Below, piece by piece: positions 44,415 to 52,427 of a DNA stretch of 64,000 bases. The stretch spans positions 5,122 to 69,121 of the forward strand of contig CAYZTZ010000005.1 in assembly GCA_964481255.1 (NCBI GenBank), in the 5' to 3' direction. The first letter of the stretch is position 1. Every line of letters starts with the position of its first letter. The DNA is from UBA6911 sp964481255 (GTDB lineage: Bacteria; Acidobacteriota; UBA6911). The position numbers and the translations under genes are program-made. The notes beneath the pieces are model-generated. The model made no database searches. It was not told where the DNA came from and worked only from the letters and a program-made list of their open reading frames with translations.

Positions 44415-45668
44415 CTAGATAGTTCCGGATTGCTGTAAGAGCTCCAGATCTCCTTTTGAAAAGCCGAGCTCCCCTTCATAAATGTCCCGGTTGTGCTCTC
44501 CCGGCAAAGGAGCTTTCCTCAACATCGTGAGCGGCGTTTCCGATAATTTTGCGAATGGGCCGGGATAGGTGATCCGTGCCTGAATTTCCGGATGATCAAC
44601 CTTGACCCAGAAGTCCCTGGCCTTTAATTGTGTGTTTTCAAAAATGTCTCGAGCTGTGGACACCGGGCAAAGCATGATCTTTCTTTCCAGGGCCTGGCTA
44701 TACAATTCAGCCTTTGTGTATCTCAAAAAAAGCTCCGCGATGGGGGCCTCCATTTGATCCTGCATTTCCTGGGTCTGACAGGACATGTCGAACACCGTCC
44801 AATCAAAATTTTCCATAAGCCCCGAAGCTAGACCCTCTTCCTGCAGCCACGCCGCCATGGCTCGATTGGTTTTAAGGCCGAAATCGCCGCCCAAAATATA
44901 AAAAATGACGTATCCATCCTTGCACCGCCATAACAGCTTCTGTTTTGTGTCCGTCCATCGGCCTGTGAGATAGGACCCCACGCGCCTGAGAATTTTATGA
45001 TTTAACTCCCACAGCGGAACTGCATTGGAGAGCTCCCATAGGACACACTCCTGCGCCGATACATCAACAAATTGCCCTTGCCCGGTCTTTTCACGATGGA
45101 AATAGGCGATAAGGCTCGCAGCGGCCGCATGGGCGCTGGCTAACATAAAGGACTGAGGAAAACTGATCCTCACGGGAGGCGCCTCCGGTCTTCCCGTGAT
45201 ATACAACAAGCCGCTCATAGCCATGACCACGAGGTCGGATGCTTTGAAGTTCCTGTAAGGTCCCGTTTGTCCAAACGGACTAATGGAGGTATAAATCATG
45301 CGCGGATTGAGCCCCTGGAGATCGGCGTACCCTAGTCCCAACGCATCCATATGTCCGGGAGGAAACGATTCAATGACAAAGTCGGCCTTGCTTGCCAGAG
45401 TTTTGAAAATTAGCCGTCCATCTCCGGAATCCAGATTTAAAGTAATCCCTCTTTTGCTCGCATTGTACGCGAACCATATAAGGCTTCTTTCCGGATCCGG
45501 GGTGTGACCATAGAAGGGACCGACACGCCTGTCCGGATCGCCTCCGGGCCTTTCGATTTTTATGACATCCGCTCCCAGGTCGGCCAGAATCCTGCCGCAC
45601 AGGTAGCCGTTCCCGTTCGTCAGATCCAGCACCCGCGGCGATCGAACCAGGCATTTCTTCTCTTCCAT
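44415..45668 (-). CDS. class III CoA-transferase paralogue lacking the catalytic Asp
   Basis: A 417-residue CaiB/BaiF protein with the normal fold motifs (VLDLTNGNGYLCGRILADLGADVIKIERPGG, TSISPFGQTGPYRN, EKTGQGQFVDVSAQE). At the catalytic position, which is Asp174 in its neighbour, it has Phe174 (FPQSFMLASA). By itself it should not form the aspartyl-CoA intermediate. It probably works as a structural partner of the protein encoded just downstream, as in BbsEF where one subunit alone is catalytic. It starts four bases after the MaoC gene stop. Confidence 0.9.
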   Translation of the reverse strand: MEEKKCLVRSPRVLDLTNGNGYLCGRILADLGADVIKIERPGGDPDRRVGPFYGHTPDPERSLIWFAYNASKRGITLNLDSGDGRLIFKTLASKADFVIESFPPGHMDALGLGYADLQGLNPRMIYTSISPFGQTGPYRNFKASDLVVMAMSGLLYITGRPEAPPVRISFPQSFMLASAHAAAASLIAYFHREKTGQGQFVDVSAQECVLWELSNAVPLWELNHKILRRVGSYLTGRWTDTKQKLLWRCKDGYVIFYILGGDFGLKTNRAMAAWLQEEGLASGLMENFDWTVFDMSCQTQEMQDQMEAPIAELFLRYTKAELYSQALERKIMLCPVSTARDIFENTQLKARDFWVKVDHPEIQARITYPGPFAKLSETPLTMLRKAPLPGEHNRDIYEGELGFSKGDLELLQQSGTI

Positions 45669-45672
45669 CCGC

Positions 45673-46857
45673 TCAATTTCCTTTACGGCCTAATCGTTTA
45701 TCCAGCGGGGAGGCATTATTCCGCCTGGATGGCAGAGCCACAATGGCATAGCCCGGCATTACGTTTTCCTGCCTTTGATTGATCGCAGATCGTTCGATAC
45801 GAACGCAGTAATCTCCATCTGCATCCATGTACTTGTCGGTAACCTTGCCCTTGACCCAAACGACGTCCGACAAATAGACGAACTTGTGGTACTCCGTATA
45901 ACTTCTCTTCAGCCAGCCGTCGTCTCCCATCCAATTCGTGATTAAATGAATACCCCAGCAGTGCCTTTGAACACCCACATCATAGGAATGTGGAAGTCCC
46001 ATTGCCTTTGCCGCCGCCCTGTTATAATGAACGGCAAAAATCGGTTCCAGCGCCGAGGTGTTGGGATCCCGGAAAGCCCAGGCCGGGTGTTTTCGATAGG
46101 ACCGCAAGGCCACGCCATGAGCCTGCAATCTCGGGATAGGAACCCCTCCGCCGATCACATAGGCTATCTCATCCGTGACTCCGAGCGGCCCTTTCACTAC
46201 CGGTTTCAGCTCATCTCCGATTTCAACGTCTTCCCAATACCGCGGCGTGGAACCTCGGACCTCCTCAGAAAGAATCTCCTGCTCAATCTGCCGCAATTGT
46301 TCCTCGGTCCAAGGATGCGGCAATTCAAGGTTGGCATACTTTTTTTTCTCGCGGGCCTTCGCTCTGGCGAAATGTACCACCCACCAATGATACCGGGCGA
46401 TCAGATCTCCGTGCTGGTTCCAATATTGATTTTGAAAATGGTCTATTACGGTCTCCTCAGCGTAGCTGCTTTTCTTTGGCCCGTCAAAGCTCTTGAATAC
46501 GCACTCTGCCGATATTTTATCCCCCATAAAAATCGGTTTCATGAATTCCACGTCGCAGCCGGCGTGAAATCCGCCCAGTCCCCTCCAGCCAAATATCACA
46601 TGAGAAAAACAGGCCCAGACGAACGAGGGGGGGGCGACAATACAGCCATACCGGCTCTTTTTTGCATATTCCGCATTACTCCACAGGGGATTCCAATCTC
46701 CTATTCCTTCGCTGAATTTTAGAATCGCCATTCTGGTCGCATACTCATTGTGCGTGCTTTCGTCCACGCGCAGTTTGAAGCCCAGTTTGGCGCGCATGTC
46801 CTCTATCATGTCTTGAGTGATTGTCGAATCGGGCATCACCACTTTTTTCTCGGGCAT
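45673..46857 (-). CDS. two-domain MaoC/FAS1-like acyl-CoA hydratase
   Basis: A 394-residue double hot-dog protein. The N-terminal half has GIGDWNPLWSNAEYAKKSRYG .. VAPPSFVW, the FAS1-like dehydratase version of the hydratase motif, with Trp where classical MaoC has His (common in this sub-family). The C-terminal half has RYWEDVEIGDEL, VHYNRAAAKAMGLPHSYDVGVQR and NWMGDDGWLKR. It probably hydrates or dehydrates an acyl-CoA. It sits between two CoA-transferase pairs, so its substrate is probably a CoA ester made by them. GAGGTG precedes the start. Confidence 0.85.
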   Translation of the reverse strand: MPEKKVVMPDSTITQDMIEDMRAKLGFKLRVDESTHNEYATRMAILKFSEGIGDWNPLWSNAEYAKKSRYGCIVAPPSFVWACFSHVIFGWRGLGGFHAGCDVEFMKPIFMGDKISAECVFKSFDGPKKSSYAEETVIDHFQNQYWNQHGDLIARYHWWVVHFARAKAREKKKYANLELPHPWTEEQLRQIEQEILSEEVRGSTPRYWEDVEIGDELKPVVKGPLGVTDEIAYVIGGGVPIPRLQAHGVALRSYRKHPAWAFRDPNTSALEPIFAVHYNRAAAKAMGLPHSYDVGVQRHCWGIHLITNWMGDDGWLKRSYTEYHKFVYLSDVVWVKGKVTDKYMDADGDYCVRIERSAINQRQENVMPGYAIVALPSRRNNASPLDKRLGRKGN

Positions 46858-46906
46858 CCGTCACCTCTTTGGCTCGGTCGGACCGTTCCGGCCTTATGCC
46901 GCCGGG

Positions 46907-48265
46907 CTACCCCTCGCCAATTCCAATACCAAAGTGTTTTCTCAGTTCGGTGAGATAGTCCGGATCCATGGACCCTGCCTGTTGTTTTTCCAACAAATCA
47001 AGCCGCGTGGGCCTTCCGGGTGGAAAATCCGGAGTTCTGGAAATGACCTTATCCTTCTCCAGACGCACGAGCTCCTGCTTCGACATGCCCAACAATGAAC
47101 AAAAAACGTATTCGTTGTCCTCTCCGAAATGAGGAGCTCGCGTCAGGGCCAATTCCCTAAATCCTCGGAACTTTGCCGGCATCTGGCTGGGGATGGGCCT
47201 TGGACCGATGGCTTCTCCATGATCGATACACTGAAAGAAGCCTCGCTTCTTGAGGTGAGGATTCAGGTTGATTTCTTTCATGTTGAGCACGGCTCCGGCC
47301 GGGATCCTCAACCTCTGCAGGGTGTTCATTATTTCGAATTTGTCCCGGCGCATGGTCCATTGTTCCATCAGACAATCCAATTCAGGCTGTCGCGCAAGCC
47401 TGCCCTCCCTCGATGCGAACGCCCGGTCCCTTAACGCCTCAGGTTCATGGATCTCCCGGACAAAGCGCTTCCACTGGCCGTCGGTCTCTATAGCAATCGC
47501 CACCCACTCGTCGTCTCCCTTACAGCGATAACAGCCGTGAGGGGCGCATCCCGGATGCCGATTGCCCATGCGCCGGCGCTCGCGCTTATTCAGGATGCAA
47601 TCGAGAACTATGTCGCCCAGGTGGCAAAGAGTGGCTTCTCTTCCGGAAACATCCACGTACTGTCCCTTGCCGGTTATCTTCTGGTGGAATAGTGCGGTGA
47701 CCAGCGCCATGGCGGCATTGGCGCCTGTGACCCAGTCCCCGTAAGCGAAACCGGATAGAAGAGGCGGCTCATCCGGGTTGCCGGTGTTGTGCGTCAAACC
47801 GCTCATCCCCTCCATGCCCGGCACGTACATGTAGTAGTCCTTAAGCGGGCCGTCGTGTCCCAAGCCGCTCACCGAAACCATGATGATTCGAGGATTGATC
47901 TTCTTCAGGCGTTCGTAATTCAATCCCCAATGGGTCATTACCCTGGGCGAATAATTCTCGATGACCGCGTTGCTTATTCTTAAAAGCTGCCGGAAGATAT
48001 CGCGTCCCTTTTCGGTAGCCATATTGAGAGAGATGGCCCGTTTCCCTGCATTGAGGGAGTGAAACAGGCAGCCGCGATTCCAGGGATCGGCCCCCGGGTT
48101 GTTTTCGGGATAGACATTGGCTCGCGTAAATACATCCGGGCGTTGCCATGATTCTATCTTGAGAACCTCCGCTCCCAGTTCCGCCAATATCTTTGTGGCA
48201 ACGGGCCCGGCAAAAACCATGGTCAGATCGATAATTCTTATGCCGTCTAATATCTTGTATGCCAT
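46907..48265 (-). CDS. class III CoA-transferase, catalytic Asp present
   Basis: A 452-residue CaiB/BaiF protein: LDGIRIIDLTMVFAGPVATKILAELGAEVLKIESW, catalytic Asp177 in FAYGDWVTGANAA, then TGKGQYVDVSGREA. It starts 15 bp after the upstream paralogue that has Glu at this place, forming the second CoA-transferase pair. It has a longer C-terminal tail than the others. Confidence 0.93.
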   Translation of the reverse strand: MAYKILDGIRIIDLTMVFAGPVATKILAELGAEVLKIESWQRPDVFTRANVYPENNPGADPWNRGCLFHSLNAGKRAISLNMATEKGRDIFRQLLRISNAVIENYSPRVMTHWGLNYERLKKINPRIIMVSVSGLGHDGPLKDYYMYVPGMEGMSGLTHNTGNPDEPPLLSGFAYGDWVTGANAAMALVTALFHQKITGKGQYVDVSGREATLCHLGDIVLDCILNKRERRRMGNRHPGCAPHGCYRCKGDDEWVAIAIETDGQWKRFVREIHEPEALRDRAFASREGRLARQPELDCLMEQWTMRRDKFEIMNTLQRLRIPAGAVLNMKEINLNPHLKKRGFFQCIDHGEAIGPRPIPSQMPAKFRGFRELALTRAPHFGEDNEYVFCSLLGMSKQELVRLEKDKVISRTPDFPPGRPTRLDLLEKQQAGSMDPDYLTELRKHFGIGIGEG

Positions 48266-48280
48266 TATCGTTCCGATCGT

Positions 48281-49486
48281 TTATAGGATACCGGCACTCC
48301 GCAATCTCTCGATATCTTTTTGGGTGTACCCCAATCCTCGATAGATCTCACGGTTGTGTTCTCCCAGCAAAGGGGCTCGTCCGGAAAGCCATGGCGTCCT
48401 GCATAGTCTGGCAGGCGGGCCCGGGCTGGTGAATTCACCTAAACGTGGATGACGGATCGTGTCGAAGAACTTCCTGGCTCTCAATTGCGGGTCCTCTAAG
48501 AGTTCATGGACGCTCAAAACGGGAGTAAAAGCGAGCCGCAATTGCTGGGCTTCCGCCGTAATGTCCCATTTGTTGCGACTTATCAGCCACGGAATGACCA
48601 GGGCATCAAATCCTTCAGGATCGGCCATGCGGGTTCTTGGGTCGGTAAAAAACTCGCTGTCCTGTAATTCAGGTTTGTTGATCAGAAAAGGAATATTCGG
48701 CGCCCCTCCGATCCCGGGGGTGAGGCTGATCCAGCCATCCTTGCAGGGAACGCTGTAGCCGACGGGGTAACCGTGGATGGCAAACGGATTGGTCCGTCTG
48801 CTGAATCCCAGGTATGAATATTCCGTAATATGTCCCATGAGGGTGCTGGCGACACACTCCATCATTCCCACATCGATCGAAACGATATCCGGATTATTCG
48901 CTCGGCCCAGAAGCGCCGCCACCGTTGCTATATAGCTCAGCAGCCCCGTCGAGAATTCCGCCTGCACCCCCCCCAGCACGGAAGGTCTTGTTTTGGGTTT
49001 AGTCCCGGGTCTCATCGGATAGATCGCCCCGCCGAGGGCCGATACGGTGAGATTATTCGCGCGATAGCGGCGGTACGGCCCGGTTTTGCCAAAGGCTGAA
49101 ATTGAAGTCACAAGGATGCGGGGATTGATCTTCCGCAGTTTCTTCCTGGATAAACCCAATCTTCGGAGCCCTCCGGGGGCATAGCTTTCCACAAGGATAT
49201 CCGCGGTTTTCAGAATCCGCTTTGCTATTTCAATCCCCCTTTTGCTGTTGAGGTTTAAGGTAATGCTCTTCTTATTGGTGTTCAGATAGTGGAAAGTACC
49301 GCTCTTCTCGAGGTCATACTGATCATTGGGGAATGGTCCTATTTTCCGGGTGATATCCCCTTTGTTCGGTCTTTCAACTTTAATGACTTCGGCGCCGAAA
49401 GAACCGAACAGTTTTGTGCAATAGGGGCCTGCAATCCCCTGAGTCAGGTCCAGTATTCGCACCCCGCTGAATACCCGTTCGCCCAT
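48281..49486 (-). CDS. class III CoA-transferase paralogue with Asp-to-Glu change
   Basis: A 401-residue CaiB/BaiF protein with FSGVRILDLTQGIAGPYCTKLFGSFGAEVIKVERP and TSISAFGKTGPYRRYRA. The catalytic Asp is replaced by Glu177 (GGVQAEFSTG), and the usual TG(K/R)GQ-V-DVS loop is altered to NNPDIVSIDVGM. Activity alone is doubtful. It is the first gene of the minus-strand operon. The ATG at 49486 is preferred to a longer frame because residues before it do not belong to the family. Confidence 0.9.
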   Translation of the reverse strand: MGERVFSGVRILDLTQGIAGPYCTKLFGSFGAEVIKVERPNKGDITRKIGPFPNDQYDLEKSGTFHYLNTNKKSITLNLNSKRGIEIAKRILKTADILVESYAPGGLRRLGLSRKKLRKINPRILVTSISAFGKTGPYRRYRANNLTVSALGGAIYPMRPGTKPKTRPSVLGGVQAEFSTGLLSYIATVAALLGRANNPDIVSIDVGMMECVASTLMGHITEYSYLGFSRRTNPFAIHGYPVGYSVPCKDGWISLTPGIGGAPNIPFLINKPELQDSEFFTDPRTRMADPEGFDALVIPWLISRNKWDITAEAQQLRLAFTPVLSVHELLEDPQLRARKFFDTIRHPRLGEFTSPGPPARLCRTPWLSGRAPLLGEHNREIYRGLGYTQKDIERLRSAGIL

Positions 49487-50145
49487 AAAATCACGCCCTT
49501 CTGCCAACGTGCGATGGATGCGTATCCCAAGACGCACACGTCCATGAGGACTCAAAACAAGTTTCCTGCACTTTGCTTGATCTCATGTTGCACACCGTTG
49601 ATATTTGACGATATTATTCCGCCGACAGAATCTGTTTCCAGTTTGCCGGCAATTGGATCCGTTGGCTGACCGGGAGCCCCTGCTGCGATTTCGGCCGGAG
49701 TCGCCGAGAGCGCAATCCAATACGCCCTTCCGCTCCTATTCCCTCCTTGAGCGGGGCAAAACAATATTATCATTGCAGGCAAAGCGTCGGACGCTCCAAT
49801 TCCACAACGGAAGGAGCTTATTGACGGATCGCTAACAGGCAACAGAAATTGCTTTATCTCCACAAAAATGATGCACCTAAACGCAGTTGCACATGAATTT
49901 ATTTGTAACATGGCGAAGCTTGTTTTAAAATGAAAAAAGAAGAACTGACCATCAGGCAAAGCAGGTCTTAGTTCTGGGAACCATTATGTTTATTGCTGCC
50001 AGGTTTCCCTCAAATGGTTGGGCTGTCTTGCCGTCCCCAATAGAAGGATTCGAAATGACAGCCGCGGATGAAGGTCAAAGCAAAACGCCGGAGGAGCGAG
50101 GCTTAAGGAATACTTGGGTTCCATAGAGCGTGGAGGGCGGAACAG
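49487..50145. other. divergent control region of the two catabolic operons
   Basis: 659 bp without a gene separate the CoA-transferase operon (minus) from the aldolase/GRE operon (plus). A plus-strand promoter candidate is present at 49903-49931. No regulator gene is nearby, so control of the island is not obvious. Confidence 0.5.
49903..49931 (+). promoter_or_regulatory. candidate sigma70-type promoter of the plus-strand operon
   Basis: TTGTAA (49903-49908), a 17-base spacer and TAAAAT (49926-49931). The start would be near 49938, giving a leader of about 208 nt before the first aldolase gene. Confidence 0.45.
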
Positions 50146-51198
50146 ATGGCGGAATTTTCCAAGGATGAAGCCAAGGCCTGGGCAAAAAAGAACTTGAAAG
50201 GACTGGAAGCAGTAATTTTCCCGTCCTTTACACCGGATTTGAAAGAACTCGACGAAGAGGGTATTCGATATGATGTCAATCACCTCATTGCCAACGGTTT
50301 TACGTCCGTATTGGCAGCGCCGGAAGTTTGCGGAATGACCTTTGAAGAGCGAAAAAGGCTTGTCGAAATAGTATGCGACGAAGCAAAGGGTAAAATGCAC
50401 ACGTCGGTCGCTGTGATGCAGGATACCGTCGAGGAAGATATCGAGATGCTGCAGCATCTCGAAAAAGTCGGAGGAACTTTCGCCCTGCTCGGCCATCCGG
50501 TACAGTACCATCCCTGGTCGGTCGAGGATATTTTCCGGATGTATAAACACATGTGCGATTCGACAAATATCGCGATAGTGTTTTACGCCGGTCGACTCCA
50601 CACCAGGAAATTTCATCCGAGCTATTTTCCTCCGCAGCTCCTGCCACGTATAGCTGATATCCCTAACGTCGTGGCTATGAAAGTCGGCGGAGGGAGTTCG
50701 ATGGCCATTACGGTGATGTCTTTTCGTCTGTGCGGCGATAAAATCCTGGTCAACGACCCGACGCCTGAGAGGTGGTTTGTTACCGTGCCCCAATACGGTC
50801 AGCAATGGGCAGGCGCCGGCCCTTATTACGGAATGCAAACTCCCGAAAGACCGCGTATGGTCCATATGTTTAATCTGCTGGTGAAGGGTGAAATAGATAA
50901 AGCAATGGATATTTACTGGGAGGCGGCTCCTCCGGCAGAAGGCGGAGAAGGGCCGGCCGACTCCTATTTTCATACGGGCATTGTTACCGCTCTGAGCGAT
51001 AAATATTCACACTGGTGCAACGGGGGCAACGGCGGTACCGTCAGGCAACCTACAGGCCGGCTCCACGACTACCAGAAAGAGAGAATAAGGGCGGGGCTGA
51101 GAGCGCTGGGATTCACTCCTCGCGAACCCGAAGAAGAATTTTACGTCGGCAGGGTTAACTACGCCAAGGGAGCCAGATTGAAAAAATACAGTTCATAG
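50146..51198 (+). CDS. DapA/hydratase-aldolase family protein, canonical active site
   Basis: A 350-residue Schiff-base aldolase of the dihydrodipicolinate synthase/N-acetylneuraminate lyase superfamily. Lys179 (VVAMKVGG) is the imine lysine and Tyr147 (IVFYAGR) the proton-shuttling Tyr. The classical GTTGE phosphate/keto-acid motif is changed to AAPEV. Length and the IPxVVxxK segment recall hydratase-aldolases of aromatic degradation (NahE/PhdJ type) more than DapA. Substrate unknown. GGAGGG precedes the ATG. The next gene is a paralogue with an altered site. Confidence 0.85.
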   Translation: MAEFSKDEAKAWAKKNLKGLEAVIFPSFTPDLKELDEEGIRYDVNHLIANGFTSVLAAPEVCGMTFEERKRLVEIVCDEAKGKMHTSVAVMQDTVEEDIEMLQHLEKVGGTFALLGHPVQYHPWSVEDIFRMYKHMCDSTNIAIVFYAGRLHTRKFHPSYFPPQLLPRIADIPNVVAMKVGGGSSMAITVMSFRLCGDKILVNDPTPERWFVTVPQYGQQWAGAGPYYGMQTPERPRMVHMFNLLVKGEIDKAMDIYWEAAPPAEGGEGPADSYFHTGIVTALSDKYSHWCNGGNGGTVRQPTGRLHDYQKERIRAGLRALGFTPREPEEEFYVGRVNYAKGARLKKYSS

Positions 51199-51281
51199 CG
51201 GCAGATTGAATGAACGTATACCATATATATATATGCGGGACACCCGCCTCTATCCCGCACTATAAAGGAAGGGAGTTAACA

Positions 51282-52310
51282 ATGGAATTTACGAAATCAG
51301 AGGCCAAACAGTGGGCGAAAGAAAATTATAAGGGACTCGAGGGAGTATTAAGCCCTTCCTTTACGCCGGACCTGAGTCGACTGGACGAAGAAGGAATCCG
51401 ATATGATGTCCGGCATAACATAGACAAGGGGATGTTCAGCTTCCTTTGCCAGACAGAAGTTTGCGCAATGACTATGGAGGAGCGCAAGAGGTTCGTAGAA
51501 ATAGCCTGTGACGAAGCCAAAGGCAAGGTCCTGGTCTCCATGTTCACCGGCATCGATACTATGGAGCAGGATATCGAATTGTTACAGCATTTCGAGAAGG
51601 TCGGGGGAACTCATACCTTGCTTGGCTGGCCGGGAATGTTTTACGCTACGTCGGAAGAAGATATTTACCAGGCAACCAAAAAAGTATGCGATGCGACTAA
51701 TGTCGCCGTAGACCTCTGGCCAAAACCCAAGTTCGATTTCGGCAGATTTCATCCCAGCCATTTTAATCCCGAGCTGGTAGAAAGAATAACCGAAATACCC
51801 AACGTGGTTTCCATAAAAGCCTATATAAGCGACGGACTTGGAAAGTGGGCCGATATTCAACACCGTGTCGGCGATAAAGTTCTGCTACAGTCGGCTGAAG
51901 TAGAAGAGTGGCCTATTACAGTTGCAAAATATAAGCAGCAGTGGGCCGGACCGATAGATTACGTTATTTTCGATGAAACCGCCGATAATCCGCGCATCGT
52001 CAGAATGTTCAACCTGTTCAGGGAAGGCGAATTTTCAAAGGCGATGGAGCTTTACTGGGAACTGGCCCCGATAACGATTGGAGCCCGGGCTGCAATGCTT
52101 CAATCAGGTATGATGGGCGTGAAATACATGCAGTGGTTAACTGGGGGCAACGGCGGAATGTACAGACAGCCGACAATGCCGATATTTCAGCGCCAGAAAG
52201 ACGCAATGAGAGCGGGTCTGAAAGCCGCCGGTATCACCCCGCGGGAGCCCGAGGAAGAGTTCTATGTAGGAAGACTAAATTACGCCAAAGGCGCGAGGCT
52301 AAAGTATTAG
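51282..52310 (+). CDS. DapA/hydratase-aldolase paralogue with Tyr-to-Trp change
   Basis: A 342-residue paralogue of the preceding protein, colinear over nearly its whole length (GLEGVLSPSFTPDL, EERKRFVEIACDEAKGK, TPREPEEEFYVGR). The Schiff-base Lys179 (VVSIKAY) is kept, but the Tyr is Trp146 (VDLWPKP). It also has the KFDF segment seen in hydratase-aldolases. It may be a partner subunit, or have a different reaction not needing the Tyr. GGAAGGGAG precedes the ATG; an upstream in-frame extension is rejected. Confidence 0.83.
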   Translation: MEFTKSEAKQWAKENYKGLEGVLSPSFTPDLSRLDEEGIRYDVRHNIDKGMFSFLCQTEVCAMTMEERKRFVEIACDEAKGKVLVSMFTGIDTMEQDIELLQHFEKVGGTHTLLGWPGMFYATSEEDIYQATKKVCDATNVAVDLWPKPKFDFGRFHPSHFNPELVERITEIPNVVSIKAYISDGLGKWADIQHRVGDKVLLQSAEVEEWPITVAKYKQQWAGPIDYVIFDETADNPRIVRMFNLFREGEFSKAMELYWELAPITIGARAAMLQSGMMGVKYMQWLTGGNGGMYRQPTMPIFQRQKDAMRAGLKAAGITPREPEEEFYVGRLNYAKGARLKY

Positions 52311-52427
52311 ACTACATTCCCACATTTCCCATAGATACAGCGTATACGTACGGCAATTCTTTTATTCCTGACACCGTATGCTCTGCATGGGAACAGGGAC
52401 GGAATAACGACGAGGAGACGGTCAAAA

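Noticed and set aside
45673..46857. Trp in place of the catalytic His of the hydratase motif as a loss of function
   Set aside because: The FAS1-like N-terminal hot-dog domain often has a non-His residue here, so it is not evidence of inactivity.
51215..51240. ATATATATAT stretch upstream of the second aldolase as a promoter
   Set aside because: No matching -35 box at a suitable distance; the gene is close enough to the first to be cotranscribed.
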